This document shows, piece by piece, positions 22,457 to 31,275 of a stretch of DNA of 64,000 bases. Under the pieces are notes generated by a model, which saw only the letters and a list, made by a program, of their open reading frames with translations, searched no databases and was not told the DNA's origin. Where the stretch lies: positions 124,001 through 188,000 of the forward strand of contig NZ_JHWL01000001.1 in NCBI RefSeq assembly GCF_000622085.1. The letters are read 5' to 3'. This stretch comes from Butyrivibrio proteoclasticus P6B7. Its GTDB lineage: Bacteria; Bacillota; Clostridia; Lachnospirales; Lachnospiraceae. Made by a program: the position numbers and the translations under genes. Positions within the stretch are counted from its first letter, which is position 1; every line of letters starts with the position of its first letter.

Positions 22457-23671
22457 TTGCCTAAAGCAGAAGCATCAAAACAAAAGCATATAGCACTTTA
22501 TATCGGATCCCTTAAAAAGGGCGGCGCAGAGAGAGTTATGGTGAACCTTGCAGATTTCTTTTTCGAGCAGGGTTATAAAGTTACCCTGGTAACCACCTAT
22601 CTGGCAGCCAACGAATATGAAGCAAAGCACGCAGCATGGAAGGTTGTTCCCGCAGGATATGAGGGAGCAACCCTTGTTTTGGATACAGAAGAAAATCCCG
22701 TCTGGGTAGATCTTGAAGGCGGCGAGAAGGACGGAATAAAGCGTGTCTTCTCAGCTCTCCTCCCAAGCGAAAAGGAAAGCAGACTAAAGAACTTAAAGCT
22801 TCGCAGCAATAAGCTTAGGAATATATGGAAAGAGATCAAGCCTGACCTGGTTCTTAGCTTCATCGGCAAAAACAACATCATGGCCCTTTCCACAGCCACA
22901 CGAGAAGAAATCAAAGTCGTGGTTTCTGTAAGAGCAGATCCCGACATGGAATACAACACAATGGCTCTTAAGTCCGGCATGCTGGCCACCTTCCCAAAGG
23001 CAGCAGGCATCATCGTCCAGACTACAGATGCCCTCAAATGGTTCCCATCTTTTATTCAAAAGAAATGTACCATTCTTCCCAACTCCATTAACCCATCCTT
23101 TATAAGACCTTACTATCTTGGAGACAGGGAGAAGAGAATAGTCATGGTGGGAAGACTTGATGAGAACAAGAACCAGTCCATGGTTATGAGCGCCTTTGCA
23201 AAGGCCACAGTAGATAAATTTAAAGATTATAGCCTTATCCTTTACGGAGATGGTCCAGATAGAATAAAGCTCCAGCACCTTGCCGTTAAACTTGGCATTG
23301 AGCAGAGAGTAGAATTTAGAGGTGTTGTCCGCAACGTCCCAGAGCACATAGAGAAAGCAAGCCTCTTTATCCTTGCCTCCAGCCAGGAAGGAATGCCCAA
23401 TTCCCTCATTGAAGCCATGAGCCTAGGCCTTCCCTGCATCTCAACAGACTGCCCTTGTGGAGGGCCTAAGGATTTAATTAGGGATGGAGAGAACGGAATT
23501 CTTGTTCCTATTAAGGATGAGGATGCCATGGTTAACGCCATTACAAGATTACTAAGCAATCCGGAACTATGCGAACGATTGGGGAAAGAAGCTACAAAGG
23601 TTCAGGAGAAGTACAATCCTGAGGTGACAAACAAAGCCTGGAAGGATTATCTAGATAAGATTATTGGATGA
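22457..23671 (+). CDS. Glycosyltransferase family 4 (GT-B fold)
   Basis: A 404-residue cytoplasmic glycosyltransferase, paralogous to the GT4 at 108. It has SLKKGGAERVMVNLADFF at the N-terminus and EGMPNSLIEAMSLGLPCIST with DCPCGGP in the donor domain near residues 312-336. The start is TTG, supported by GAGGTAA six bases upstream and by good family alignment just downstream. It lies between the VOC gene and the long hairpin repeat at 23783. Donor and acceptor are unknown. Confidence 0.9.
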   Translation: MPKAEASKQKHIALYIGSLKKGGAERVMVNLADFFFEQGYKVTLVTTYLAANEYEAKHAAWKVVPAGYEGATLVLDTEENPVWVDLEGGEKDGIKRVFSALLPSEKESRLKNLKLRSNKLRNIWKEIKPDLVLSFIGKNNIMALSTATREEIKVVVSVRADPDMEYNTMALKSGMLATFPKAAGIIVQTTDALKWFPSFIQKKCTILPNSINPSFIRPYYLGDREKRIVMVGRLDENKNQSMVMSAFAKATVDKFKDYSLILYGDGPDRIKLQHLAVKLGIEQRVEFRGVVRNVPEHIEKASLFILASSQEGMPNSLIEAMSLGLPCISTDCPCGGPKDLIRDGENGILVPIKDEDAMVNAITRLLSNPELCERLGKEATKVQEKYNPEVTNKAWKDYLDKIIG

Positions 23672-23782
23672 CAGTAGATAAGATAGGCAAATAATAAAGA
23701 TATTAGTTTTTTATAATATCTATTTACTGTTATCAAAAAAATAATAATACATACATATTTTTATTTTCCGGTTACGTAGTCA

Positions 23783-23870
23783 GTCATATACAGATATAAA
23801 TATATACAAGGAGCGATTTCGGGCCCGTAGGGACCGCGAGCGACGGTATATATTTATATCTGTATATGAC
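23783..23870. repeat. Long hairpin element: 25 bp perfect arms, 38-base GC-rich loop
   Basis: Arms starting GTCATATACAGATATAAAT are perfect complements over 25 bases and purely AT-rich in the middle. The 38-base loop is GC-rich (TTTCGGGCCCGTAGGGACC and GCGAGCGACG). It sits in the 225-base gap between the GT4 and the FkbH gene, after a smaller 8 bp hairpin at 23698-23721. The AT-arm/GC-loop contrast suggests a mobile or structural RNA element, not a terminator, since no T-run follows. No second copy was noticed here. Confidence 0.75.
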
Positions 23871-23896
23871 GTCCTCATAGCCAGTAAAGGAAACTT

Positions 23897-25693
23897 ATGC
23901 ACGAATTAGAATACCCTTTTGACAACAACTATATTTTAAAGAAATCAAAGAGTCTCAAAAAGGCTCTCCTTGGCGACGGTTCATCTAGAATCACCAAGAA
24001 GATTGCGGTTCTTGGTGGCTCCACTACTCATGATATTATAAGGATCCTGGAACTGTTCCTTTTGAACTACGGCATAGAGCCAGTATTCTATGAGTCCGAA
24101 TATGGCCAGTACTACCAGGATGCCATGTTCCCTGGTGAAGAGCTTAGCTCTTTTAACCCGGACATTATCTTCGTTCACACCAGCAACAGGAACATCAAGG
24201 AATATCCTGATATGAACGATACCGACGAAGTGGTGGAGGCTAAGCTTAACGCCACCTACAGACACTTCGAGACCATGTGGCAGAAGCTTTCAGACACCTA
24301 CCACTGCCCAATTATTCAGAACAACTTCGAAGCTCCATTCTACAGACTCCTTGGAAACAGGGATGTCTACGATGTTCACGGAAGACTTTCCTTTGTGAAC
24401 AGACTTAACGAGAAATTCAACGAATACGCAAGAAAGTGCGCTAAGGAAGGTACAAGCTTTTTTATCAACGATATCAACTACCTTTCAAGCTGCTATGGCC
24501 TTGATGCCTGGTCAGATCCAATGGCCTGGCACATGTACAAGTATGCCCTTTGCATACCGGCCATTCCAACACTTTCATTTAACATAGCTAACATCATCAA
24601 GTCCATTTACGGTAAGAACAAGAAGGGCCTTGTTCTTGACCTTGACAATACCCTTTGGGGCGGTGTCGTAGGCGACGACGGTGTTGATGGCATTGAGATT
24701 GGCCAGGAGACCAACCTTGGTCAGGTTTATTCTGAGTTCCAGGATTACATCAAGATGCAAAAAGACCTTGGCGTTGTCCTTACAATTGACTCCAAGAATG
24801 AAAGAGAAAACGCCATTGCCGGCATCAACCATCCAGACGGAAAGCTCAAGGAAGAGGACTTTGTTATCATCAAGGCCAACTGGGAGCCAAAGAGCGAGAA
24901 CCTTAAGGCCATCGCCACAGAATTAAACGTCCTTCCAGAGTCTTTGGTATTTGTGGATGACAACCCTGCAGAGCGTGAAATCGTAAAGGGGCAGCTTCCA
25001 GGAACCCAGGCCCCAGAGATGGATAGTCCTGAGCACTATATCAGGATCCTTGATCACTCTGGATTCTTTGAGGCAACACTTATTTCCGAGGATGACAAGA
25101 AGCGTAACGAGATGTACATGGCCAATATCAAAAGAGCTAGTCTTGAAGAGAGCTTTGCAGACTATGGCGAGTACTTAAAGAGCCTTGAGATGACTGCAGA
25201 TATCGCTCCTTTCGAGAAGATGTACATGCCTCGCATTGCGCAGCTTACCAATAAGAGTAACCAGTTCAACTTAACAACCAAGCGCTATACACAGGATGAC
25301 ATTGAGAAGGCAGCAGCCGACCCAGCTAATATCACATTGTATGGTAGACTTACAGATAAATTTGGCGACAACGGAATCGTATCTCTCGTGATCGGTAACA
25401 TCCGCGAGGATGCGCTCCACATGGATCTCTGGCTTATGAGTTGCCGCGTTCTTAAGCGTGACATGGAGTTTGCCATGATGGACGCTCTGGTTGCAAAGGC
25501 CAAGGACAAGAACATTAACACCATTTACGGCTACTACTATCCAACAGCCAAGAACAAGATGGTTAAGGACTTCTACCTCCTTCAGGGATTTGAGAAGGTA
25601 TCAGAGGATGCAGCAGGCAACATTACCTTCAAGTTCGATATTCCTGAAGAGTATGACAACAAGAACCATTACATTGATGTAAAGCTTAGCTAA
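23897..25693 (+). CDS. FkbH-like HAD-IIIC family protein
   Basis: A 598-residue protein of the FkbH type. After an N-terminal domain of about 240 residues comes a HAD-IIIC domain with motif I DLDNTLWGGVVGDDG near residue 249 and motif III VFVDDNPAERE near 352. A GNAT-like C-terminal region follows (LTNKSNQFNLTTKRYT near 455 onward). FkbH-family enzymes take 1,3-bisphosphoglycerate and load a glyceryl unit onto an acyl carrier protein. The ACP two genes upstream makes that reaction likely here, giving glyceryl-ACP or a related acyl-ACP for glycan decoration. That link is inferred. Confidence 0.88.
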   Translation: MHELEYPFDNNYILKKSKSLKKALLGDGSSRITKKIAVLGGSTTHDIIRILELFLLNYGIEPVFYESEYGQYYQDAMFPGEELSSFNPDIIFVHTSNRNIKEYPDMNDTDEVVEAKLNATYRHFETMWQKLSDTYHCPIIQNNFEAPFYRLLGNRDVYDVHGRLSFVNRLNEKFNEYARKCAKEGTSFFINDINYLSSCYGLDAWSDPMAWHMYKYALCIPAIPTLSFNIANIIKSIYGKNKKGLVLDLDNTLWGGVVGDDGVDGIEIGQETNLGQVYSEFQDYIKMQKDLGVVLTIDSKNERENAIAGINHPDGKLKEEDFVIIKANWEPKSENLKAIATELNVLPESLVFVDDNPAEREIVKGQLPGTQAPEMDSPEHYIRILDHSGFFEATLISEDDKKRNEMYMANIKRASLEESFADYGEYLKSLEMTADIAPFEKMYMPRIAQLTNKSNQFNLTTKRYTQDDIEKAAADPANITLYGRLTDKFGDNGIVSLVIGNIREDALHMDLWLMSCRVLKRDMEFAMMDALVAKAKDKNINTIYGYYYPTAKNKMVKDFYLLQGFEKVSEDAAGNITFKFDIPEEYDNKNHYIDVKLS

Positions 25694-25747
25694 TAAGATA
25701 GGATAACCAAACTTACACAACACACGTAACGATAGCAAGGACAGAAT

Positions 25748-27631
25748 ATGTGCGGAATAGCAGGACTTATTAAATTTAAAGGCGATAAAAGAGCCAACAT
25801 AGAGAAGATGAACGAGCGCATGCTCCACAGAGGCCCGGATGACGGCGGAATCTATATTAGTGACAACGGTGACGTGGCCCTTGGACACAGGCGTCTTTCT
25901 ATCCTGGATCTTTCCAAGAAGGGTGCACAGCCCTTTGTCTCAGCCACTGGCGACAGCATCATGGTCTACAACGGCGAGATCTACAACAGCGGCGAGATCA
26001 AGGACAAGCTCCGCAGTGAGGGCAAGGTAAAAGAGTTTAAGAGTACCTCCGATACTGAGGTTCTCATTGAAGCTATTGAGAGCTACGGAATAGAGAAAGC
26101 TCTTTCTATGTGTAAGGGAATGTTCGGCATTGGCTTCTATGACAAGAAGGCAGGCACCATCACTCTTGCAAGGGACCGCGTTGGAGAGAAGCCTCTCTAC
26201 TACGGCACTGTTAACGGAGCCTTTGTCTTTGCTTCTGACCTTGGATGCATAAGAGTAATTGACGGCTTTGACAATAAGATCAATACTGATATACTTGATA
26301 TCTATTTTACAGAAGGTTACATTCCAGCTCCTTACTCAATCTATGAGGGCATTAACAAGCTGGAGGCAGGTACCTACCTTACACTGGACGTAAATACACT
26401 TAAGTACGAAGTGCATACCTATTGGTCCATGATGGAGGCTGCAAAGCGCGGACAGAGTAATATCTTTACAGGAAGTAGACAGGAAGCGGCAGAGGAGCTT
26501 GAGCGTCTGTTAAAAGAGTCCATCAAAGGACAGATGGTTGCTGACGTTCCAGTTGGAGCATTTCTTTCAGCGGGAATTGATTCTTCAACAATAGTAGCAC
26601 TTATGCAGGATCTGGACCCTGGTAAGGTTAAGACCTTCACCATCGGCATGAATGATCCTAAATATAACGAGGCAGAGTATGCCAAAGAGATAGCAAGGCA
26701 CCTTGGTACAGAGCACACTGAGCTCTACATTACAGAGGATGATGCCAAGGCAGTTATCCCTAAGCTTTCCAAGATGTTTGCTGAGCCCTTTGCGGACTCA
26801 TCACAGATTCCTACTTACCTTGTAAGTAAGATGACAAGAGATCACGTAACGGTTTCACTTTCTGGAGATGGCGGAGATGAGCTCTTTTGCGGATATACAT
26901 CCTATGAGTCCATCAGCAGGATCTGGGGCAAAATGGGTAAGGTTCCATACGGTCTTAGAAAGCCAGCCAGCAGCCTGATTCTCCACAGCCCTCTTGCTAA
27001 TAAGGAGATCTACAGAATTAAGGCAACTCTCCTTGGAGCCAAGGGCCCTAGAGACCTTCACAGAATAGAGCATGAGACAGACCCTCTTACAAAGCGAATT
27101 GCACTTAAGAAGGGCACTGCTCCTTACAAATATACAACTCTTCCTAATGACTTCATGGAGGAGGTTAACCACGAGGCCATGCTTATGGATATGCTGGTGT
27201 ACCACCCAGACGACATACTTGTTAAGGTGGACAGAACAGCCATGGCTGTTTCCTTAGAGACCAGAGTTCCTATGCTTGACAGAGACCTGGTTGAATTTGC
27301 ATGGACACTTCCTGTAGAATATCTTCGCGAAGGCAAGGTAGGTAAGCAGGTTCTTAGAGACGTTCTCTACAAGTACGTTCCTAGGGAAATGATGGAAAGA
27401 CCTAAGAAGGGCTTCTCAATTCCTATCAGCAAATGGCTCATGGATAAAGATCTGCGAGACTGGGCTGAAGGCCTTCTTAATAAAGACAAGATCGCTGCTC
27501 AGGGCATCCTTGATCCTGACGTAGTTGAGAAAATCTGGACAGACTTTACAGAGAGAGGAATATACAGAATTCAGATCTGGTATATCCTTATGTTCCAGAT
27601 GTGGTATGAGGATGAATATAAATGGGCTTAA
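25748..27631 (+). CDS. asnB: Glutamine-hydrolysing asparagine synthase family protein (AsnB), second copy
   Basis: A 627-residue paralogue of the AsnB at 2022. Cys2 (MCGIAGL) is the glutaminase nucleophile; the synthetase PP-loop reads SAGIDSS near residue 277, with LSGDGGDELFCGY near 373. The Gly to Ala change in the loop (SGG to SAG) is seen in functional family members. Position in a glycan operon between FkbH and MBOAT favours a role in making an amide on a sugar acid or on the carried acyl group, rather than free asparagine. It overlaps the MBOAT gene by 10 bases. Confidence 0.9.
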   Translation: MCGIAGLIKFKGDKRANIEKMNERMLHRGPDDGGIYISDNGDVALGHRRLSILDLSKKGAQPFVSATGDSIMVYNGEIYNSGEIKDKLRSEGKVKEFKSTSDTEVLIEAIESYGIEKALSMCKGMFGIGFYDKKAGTITLARDRVGEKPLYYGTVNGAFVFASDLGCIRVIDGFDNKINTDILDIYFTEGYIPAPYSIYEGINKLEAGTYLTLDVNTLKYEVHTYWSMMEAAKRGQSNIFTGSRQEAAEELERLLKESIKGQMVADVPVGAFLSAGIDSSTIVALMQDLDPGKVKTFTIGMNDPKYNEAEYAKEIARHLGTEHTELYITEDDAKAVIPKLSKMFAEPFADSSQIPTYLVSKMTRDHVTVSLSGDGGDELFCGYTSYESISRIWGKMGKVPYGLRKPASSLILHSPLANKEIYRIKATLLGAKGPRDLHRIEHETDPLTKRIALKKGTAPYKYTTLPNDFMEEVNHEAMLMDMLVYHPDDILVKVDRTAMAVSLETRVPMLDRDLVEFAWTLPVEYLREGKVGKQVLRDVLYKYVPREMMERPKKGFSIPISKWLMDKDLRDWAEGLLNKDKIAAQGILDPDVVEKIWTDFTERGIYRIQIWYILMFQMWYEDEYKWA

Positions 27632-29154
27632 CAACCTTTGATTTTCTGTGCTTTTTTGCACTTTTGTTAATTGCATATTACACACTGCCTCTTCTTACAA
27701 AGGGAAGAGGTCAGTGGATTATACTCTTGATTGCCAGCTTTGCCTACTTCTACGCTAACGTTCGCACATCTGGCAATTACTTTTTGGTTCTTTATCCGCT
27801 GGGTTCCTCATTTGTGACCTGGCTCCTTCTGTTACTGTTATCCAAGGTTTCTGAAGAAGATATTGTAAAAAGACGTATCATCTTATCGGCAGAGCTCCTG
27901 GTCCTTCTTGGAATCCTCATTGCCCTTAAGTACGTTAAGCTCATCACCGGTGGCAACATCGCTACACCTCTTGGATTATCTTTTTACACCTTCATCCTTC
28001 TTGGATATTTCATCGAAGTCTACAACGGAATCGGTGTAAGGCAAAAGAGCTTTCTAAAGACCTGTCTGTATGGCATGTTTTTCCCTGTTATGATTTCAGG
28101 ACCTATCATGAAGACCAGAGACAGTGGAGAGCAGTTCTTTGAAACACACCGCTTTGATTATAAGAATGTAACCTTCGGTCTTCAGAGAATGCTCTGGGGA
28201 TTCTTTAAAGAGCTTGTTATCTCTGAAAGACTTGCTGTAGTAGTTAACACAATCTACAACAACGACACAGAGTATCCTGGCGCTTACATCATGCTTGGCA
28301 CAGTGTGCTTTGCATTCCAGTTATACACTAACTTCTCAGGCTGTATGGACATCGTTATCGGTATGGCTGAGTGCTTTGGAATTGTGCTTCCTGAGAACTT
28401 TACTACACCTTTCTTTGCCAAGAACATCTCTGAGTACTGGAGAAGATGGCACATCACTCTGGGTGTGTGGATGAAGGATAATGTCTTTTACCCACTTCTT
28501 AGAACTAAAATGATCACTAATCTTGGCAAGACCCTAAAAAAGAAAATGGGCAAGAAGAAAGGTAAACAGTACACAACTTACGTTGCCATGTTTATCCTGT
28601 GGTTCTCAGTTGGTATGTGGCACGGCGGCGAGCCTAAGTATGTTATTGGTTCTGGTCTTCTTCACTGGGCATACATTGTTCTTGGTGAGATAACACTTCC
28701 ATTCTTCACATGGCTCTTTGCCACCAAGATGCACATCAACATGCAGAGTAAGTTCGCAGATGTGGTTCGCGTTATCAGAACCTTTATCCTGGTTTGTATC
28801 GGTGATCTGTTCTTTAGAGCAGACAGCGTTCCTCACGCCCTTAGAATGCTTAAGGAAAGCGTGACAGTATTTAATCCACAGATCTTTGTAAACGGAAGCC
28901 TTTTAAACCTTGGCCTTGATATCTTCAGCTGGGGAGTGCTTCTTGTGTCACTGGCAATCCTTATTACAGTGTCTACTATCCAGTACAGAATGGAGAATTC
29001 TGAGGGAGAGTACCACAGCGTTAGAGAGCTTATCGCCAGCAAGGGCATAGTTCTTAGATGGATCATTTTATTTGCGCTTTTGTTCTACTGCATCTTCCTG
29101 GCTGAGTACGGCCCAGGCTATAGCGCAGCAGAGTTTATTTACAAAGACTTCTAA
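27622..29154 (+). CDS. MBOAT family O-acyltransferase (AlgI/DltB-like)
   Basis: A 510-residue multi-pass membrane protein (about eleven segments) that would pass an acyl group across the membrane to an extracellular glycan. The catalytic-His region is SVGMWHGGEPKYV near residue 330, followed by a second His in LLHWAY near 346. The WRRWHITL motif near 274 (EYWRRWHITLGVW) is typical of AlgI/DltB. It overlaps asnB by 10 bases and is followed by an SGNH-like protein, the common MBOAT partner. The acyl donor could be the ACP-bound group made by the upstream genes. Confidence 0.93.
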   Translation: MGLTTFDFLCFFALLLIAYYTLPLLTKGRGQWIILLIASFAYFYANVRTSGNYFLVLYPLGSSFVTWLLLLLLSKVSEEDIVKRRIILSAELLVLLGILIALKYVKLITGGNIATPLGLSFYTFILLGYFIEVYNGIGVRQKSFLKTCLYGMFFPVMISGPIMKTRDSGEQFFETHRFDYKNVTFGLQRMLWGFFKELVISERLAVVVNTIYNNDTEYPGAYIMLGTVCFAFQLYTNFSGCMDIVIGMAECFGIVLPENFTTPFFAKNISEYWRRWHITLGVWMKDNVFYPLLRTKMITNLGKTLKKKMGKKKGKQYTTYVAMFILWFSVGMWHGGEPKYVIGSGLLHWAYIVLGEITLPFFTWLFATKMHINMQSKFADVVRVIRTFILVCIGDLFFRADSVPHALRMLKESVTVFNPQIFVNGSLLNLGLDIFSWGVLLVSLAILITVSTIQYRMENSEGEYHSVRELIASKGIVLRWIILFALLFYCIFLAEYGPGYSAAEFIYKDF

Positions 29155-29188
29155 TGACACTAATTTGTAAAAAGAAATAGAGATAAGA

Positions 29189-30280
29189 ATGAACAAGAAA
29201 CAGTTTTTAAAAGCCATCAGCTTTATATTGATAGCTCTTTTCCTTCTGATTCACCTTACCTACTGTGTAAGGACCAATGGTGATGTGAAGGACAGATTCG
29301 TGGGATTCTACGCGGAGAAAAAGAACACTGTGGATGCAGTGGTTATCGGATCTTCTCCAGTGTATCCTGTGTTTGCTACGCCTAAGATCTACGGTGATAT
29401 GGGTATTACCATGTATCCACTTTCTTCCAATATGCAGAGGCCTGTAGCCACCAAGTACCTAGTGGAGGAAGCTCTTAAGACTCAGAGCCCTGAGCTCTTT
29501 ATCTTCGAGATGAGAATGTGGACAGCAGAGGATGAGAACCTCCTTGGAAATATGGCCCACACAAGGGAAGTTACAGATAACATGAAGTACTCAGTGAACA
29601 GGATCAAGACCATCAATGCAATGGTTGAGGATCCTTCTGAGAGACTTACTTATTATTTTGATATCTTTAAGTATCACTCCAACTGGAAGACACTGGCTCT
29701 TTGGAGTCAACTACGTACCTTCTTCTATTCTTATCCGGACGATCTTAAGGGTTATGTGGCTGAGACTGATGTGGGACCTTGCACAGTGTCTGAGTTTGCG
29801 AGCCTTACTGATAAAGAGCCAATGCCAGCAGAGCAGGAAGAGTACCTTAGAGACCTTCTTAAGTATCTTAAGGAGAAGAACCTGAATGCGCTTTTTGTCA
29901 TCACTCCATACACAGTCAAAGAGGATGAGCAAAAGAAAATCAACTATATGTCAGACATAGTGGAGAGCTACGGCTACAACTTCCTTGATATGAATCAGCA
30001 CATCGATGAGATTGGTCTTGTATTTGAAGAAGATTTCAGGGACTTTGGAACTCACACCAATGTGGTTGGAGCTGAGAAGGTAACTGACTATTTTGAGCAG
30101 TACCTGAAAGATAACTATGTGGATAAACTTGGCATTCTCACAAGAGACCACAGAAATGATCACTACAAGTCCTGGGATGAAGCCTACAAGCTTTACTGCG
30201 ACAATATAGATAACTGGAAATCTACAGTACAGTATAATTTAGATAATGAGATCTATTATGATCTTGAAGGGGAAGACTAA
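29189..30280 (+). CDS. SGNH-like membrane-anchored acyltransfer partner of MBOAT
   Basis: A 363-residue protein with one N-terminal membrane segment (residues 8-27) and an outside domain. The nucleophile block is VVIGSSPVYPVF (Ser near residue 56), a GDS-like motif, and the C-terminal D-x-x-H pair is in RDFGTHTNVVG near 286. This matches the DltD/AlgJ-type proteins that work with MBOAT transporters to place acyl groups on cell-surface polymers. The DUF1574-like subgroup is another possible name. It lies 34 bases after the MBOAT gene. Confidence 0.78.
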   Translation: MNKKQFLKAISFILIALFLLIHLTYCVRTNGDVKDRFVGFYAEKKNTVDAVVIGSSPVYPVFATPKIYGDMGITMYPLSSNMQRPVATKYLVEEALKTQSPELFIFEMRMWTAEDENLLGNMAHTREVTDNMKYSVNRIKTINAMVEDPSERLTYYFDIFKYHSNWKTLALWSQLRTFFYSYPDDLKGYVAETDVGPCTVSEFASLTDKEPMPAEQEEYLRDLLKYLKEKNLNALFVITPYTVKEDEQKKINYMSDIVESYGYNFLDMNQHIDEIGLVFEEDFRDFGTHTNVVGAEKVTDYFEQYLKDNYVDKLGILTRDHRNDHYKSWDEAYKLYCDNIDNWKSTVQYNLDNEIYYDLEGED

Positions 30281-30281
30281 T

Positions 30282-30310
30282 TTGAGTAAATCCACGTGTT
30301 AGAGTATAAT
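30282..30310 (+). promoter_or_regulatory. Internal SigA-type promoter in the glycan operon
   Basis: TTGAGT, 17 bases, perfect TATAAT, directly after the SGNH gene. The leader that follows has a small hairpin (GCGCA at 30323, TGCGC at 30336). It could drive the transferase and flippase genes independently of the acylation genes. Confidence 0.6.
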
Positions 30311-30372
30311 CATCTTAAGAATGCGCATTTTTATTTGCGCCTGGAACTGCGACGGCAATTCTTGGAGGGGAT

Positions 30373-31245
30373 ATGATAATAATTCAGCTGAAGGGCGGAC
30401 TTGGAAACCAGATGTTCCAATACGCTCTATACAGGCAGCTTAAAAGCATGGGCAAGGATGTTAAGATTGATGATGAGACTGGTTTCATCGATGACAAGCT
30501 TCGCATCCCTGTTATTTCGCGCTTTGGAGTTGAATATGATAAGGCTACCAAGGAGGAGATAACTCTCCTTACTGATTCCAAGCTGGATATCTTCAGCAGG
30601 ATCAGACGTAAGCTTACTGGCCGTAAGAGCCACAGAATAGATGAAAACTCAGGAGTATTCGATCCGGAGATCCTTAATCTTGAGGATGCTTATCTTGTGG
30701 GCTATTGGCAGAGTGATAAGTATTTTCCTGATGATGCCGTAATTGAGGCTCTTAGGAATGATTTTCAGAAGCGCCCACAGGAGGTTATGAATGATTCTGT
30801 GAGCTGGTCAACTCTGCAGCAGATTGAATGCTGCGAATCAGTTTCGCTCCATGTGAGAAGAACTGATTACATAGATGAAGAACACATTAAGATCCACAAC
30901 ATCTGCACTCAGAAGTACTACAAGAGTGCTGTTGATTATGTCAGGGGCAAGGTTCCTGGAGCAGTGTTCTTTGTATTTACTGATGATAAGAAATGGTGCA
31001 AGAAGCACCTTAAGGGACCTAACTTTATCGTGGTTGAACTTAGTGAAGCTGATAACACTGACATGGCAGAAATGCTGCTTATGAGTAAGTGTAAGCATCA
31101 CATCTTAGCCAACAGCTCTTTTAGCTGGTGGTCAGCATGGCTCAATGACAGCCCTGAGAAGATCGTGGTTGTTCCTGAGAAATGGATCAACAACCGCAAG
31201 ATGGATGACATCTACACAGCCAGAATGACTAAGGTGGCAATCTAA
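30373..31245 (+). CDS. Alpha-1,2-fucosyltransferase-like GT11
   Basis: A 290-residue GT11 enzyme. The N-terminal motif is KGGLGNQMFQYALYRQL (residues 7-23), the donor-binding motif HxRRxDY appears as HVRRTDYI near residue 161, and the C-terminal block NSSFSWWSAWLN is near 250. GT11 enzymes use GDP-fucose (or GDP-colitose) to form alpha-1,2 links. GGAGGGG precedes the ATG by 5 bases. It is one of three GT11-type genes in this operon and is most like the one at 43158. Confidence 0.92.
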   Translation: MIIIQLKGGLGNQMFQYALYRQLKSMGKDVKIDDETGFIDDKLRIPVISRFGVEYDKATKEEITLLTDSKLDIFSRIRRKLTGRKSHRIDENSGVFDPEILNLEDAYLVGYWQSDKYFPDDAVIEALRNDFQKRPQEVMNDSVSWSTLQQIECCESVSLHVRRTDYIDEEHIKIHNICTQKYYKSAVDYVRGKVPGAVFFVFTDDKKWCKKHLKGPNFIVVELSEADNTDMAEMLLMSKCKHHILANSSFSWWSAWLNDSPEKIVVVPEKWINNRKMDDIYTARMTKVAI

Positions 31246-31275
31246 CAACATACAACATTAGAAACAGGATTTTTT

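Noticed and set aside
23242..23559. Minus-strand open frame opposite the second GT4
   Set aside because: Shadow frame. The plus-strand GT4 motifs in the same bases are unambiguous.
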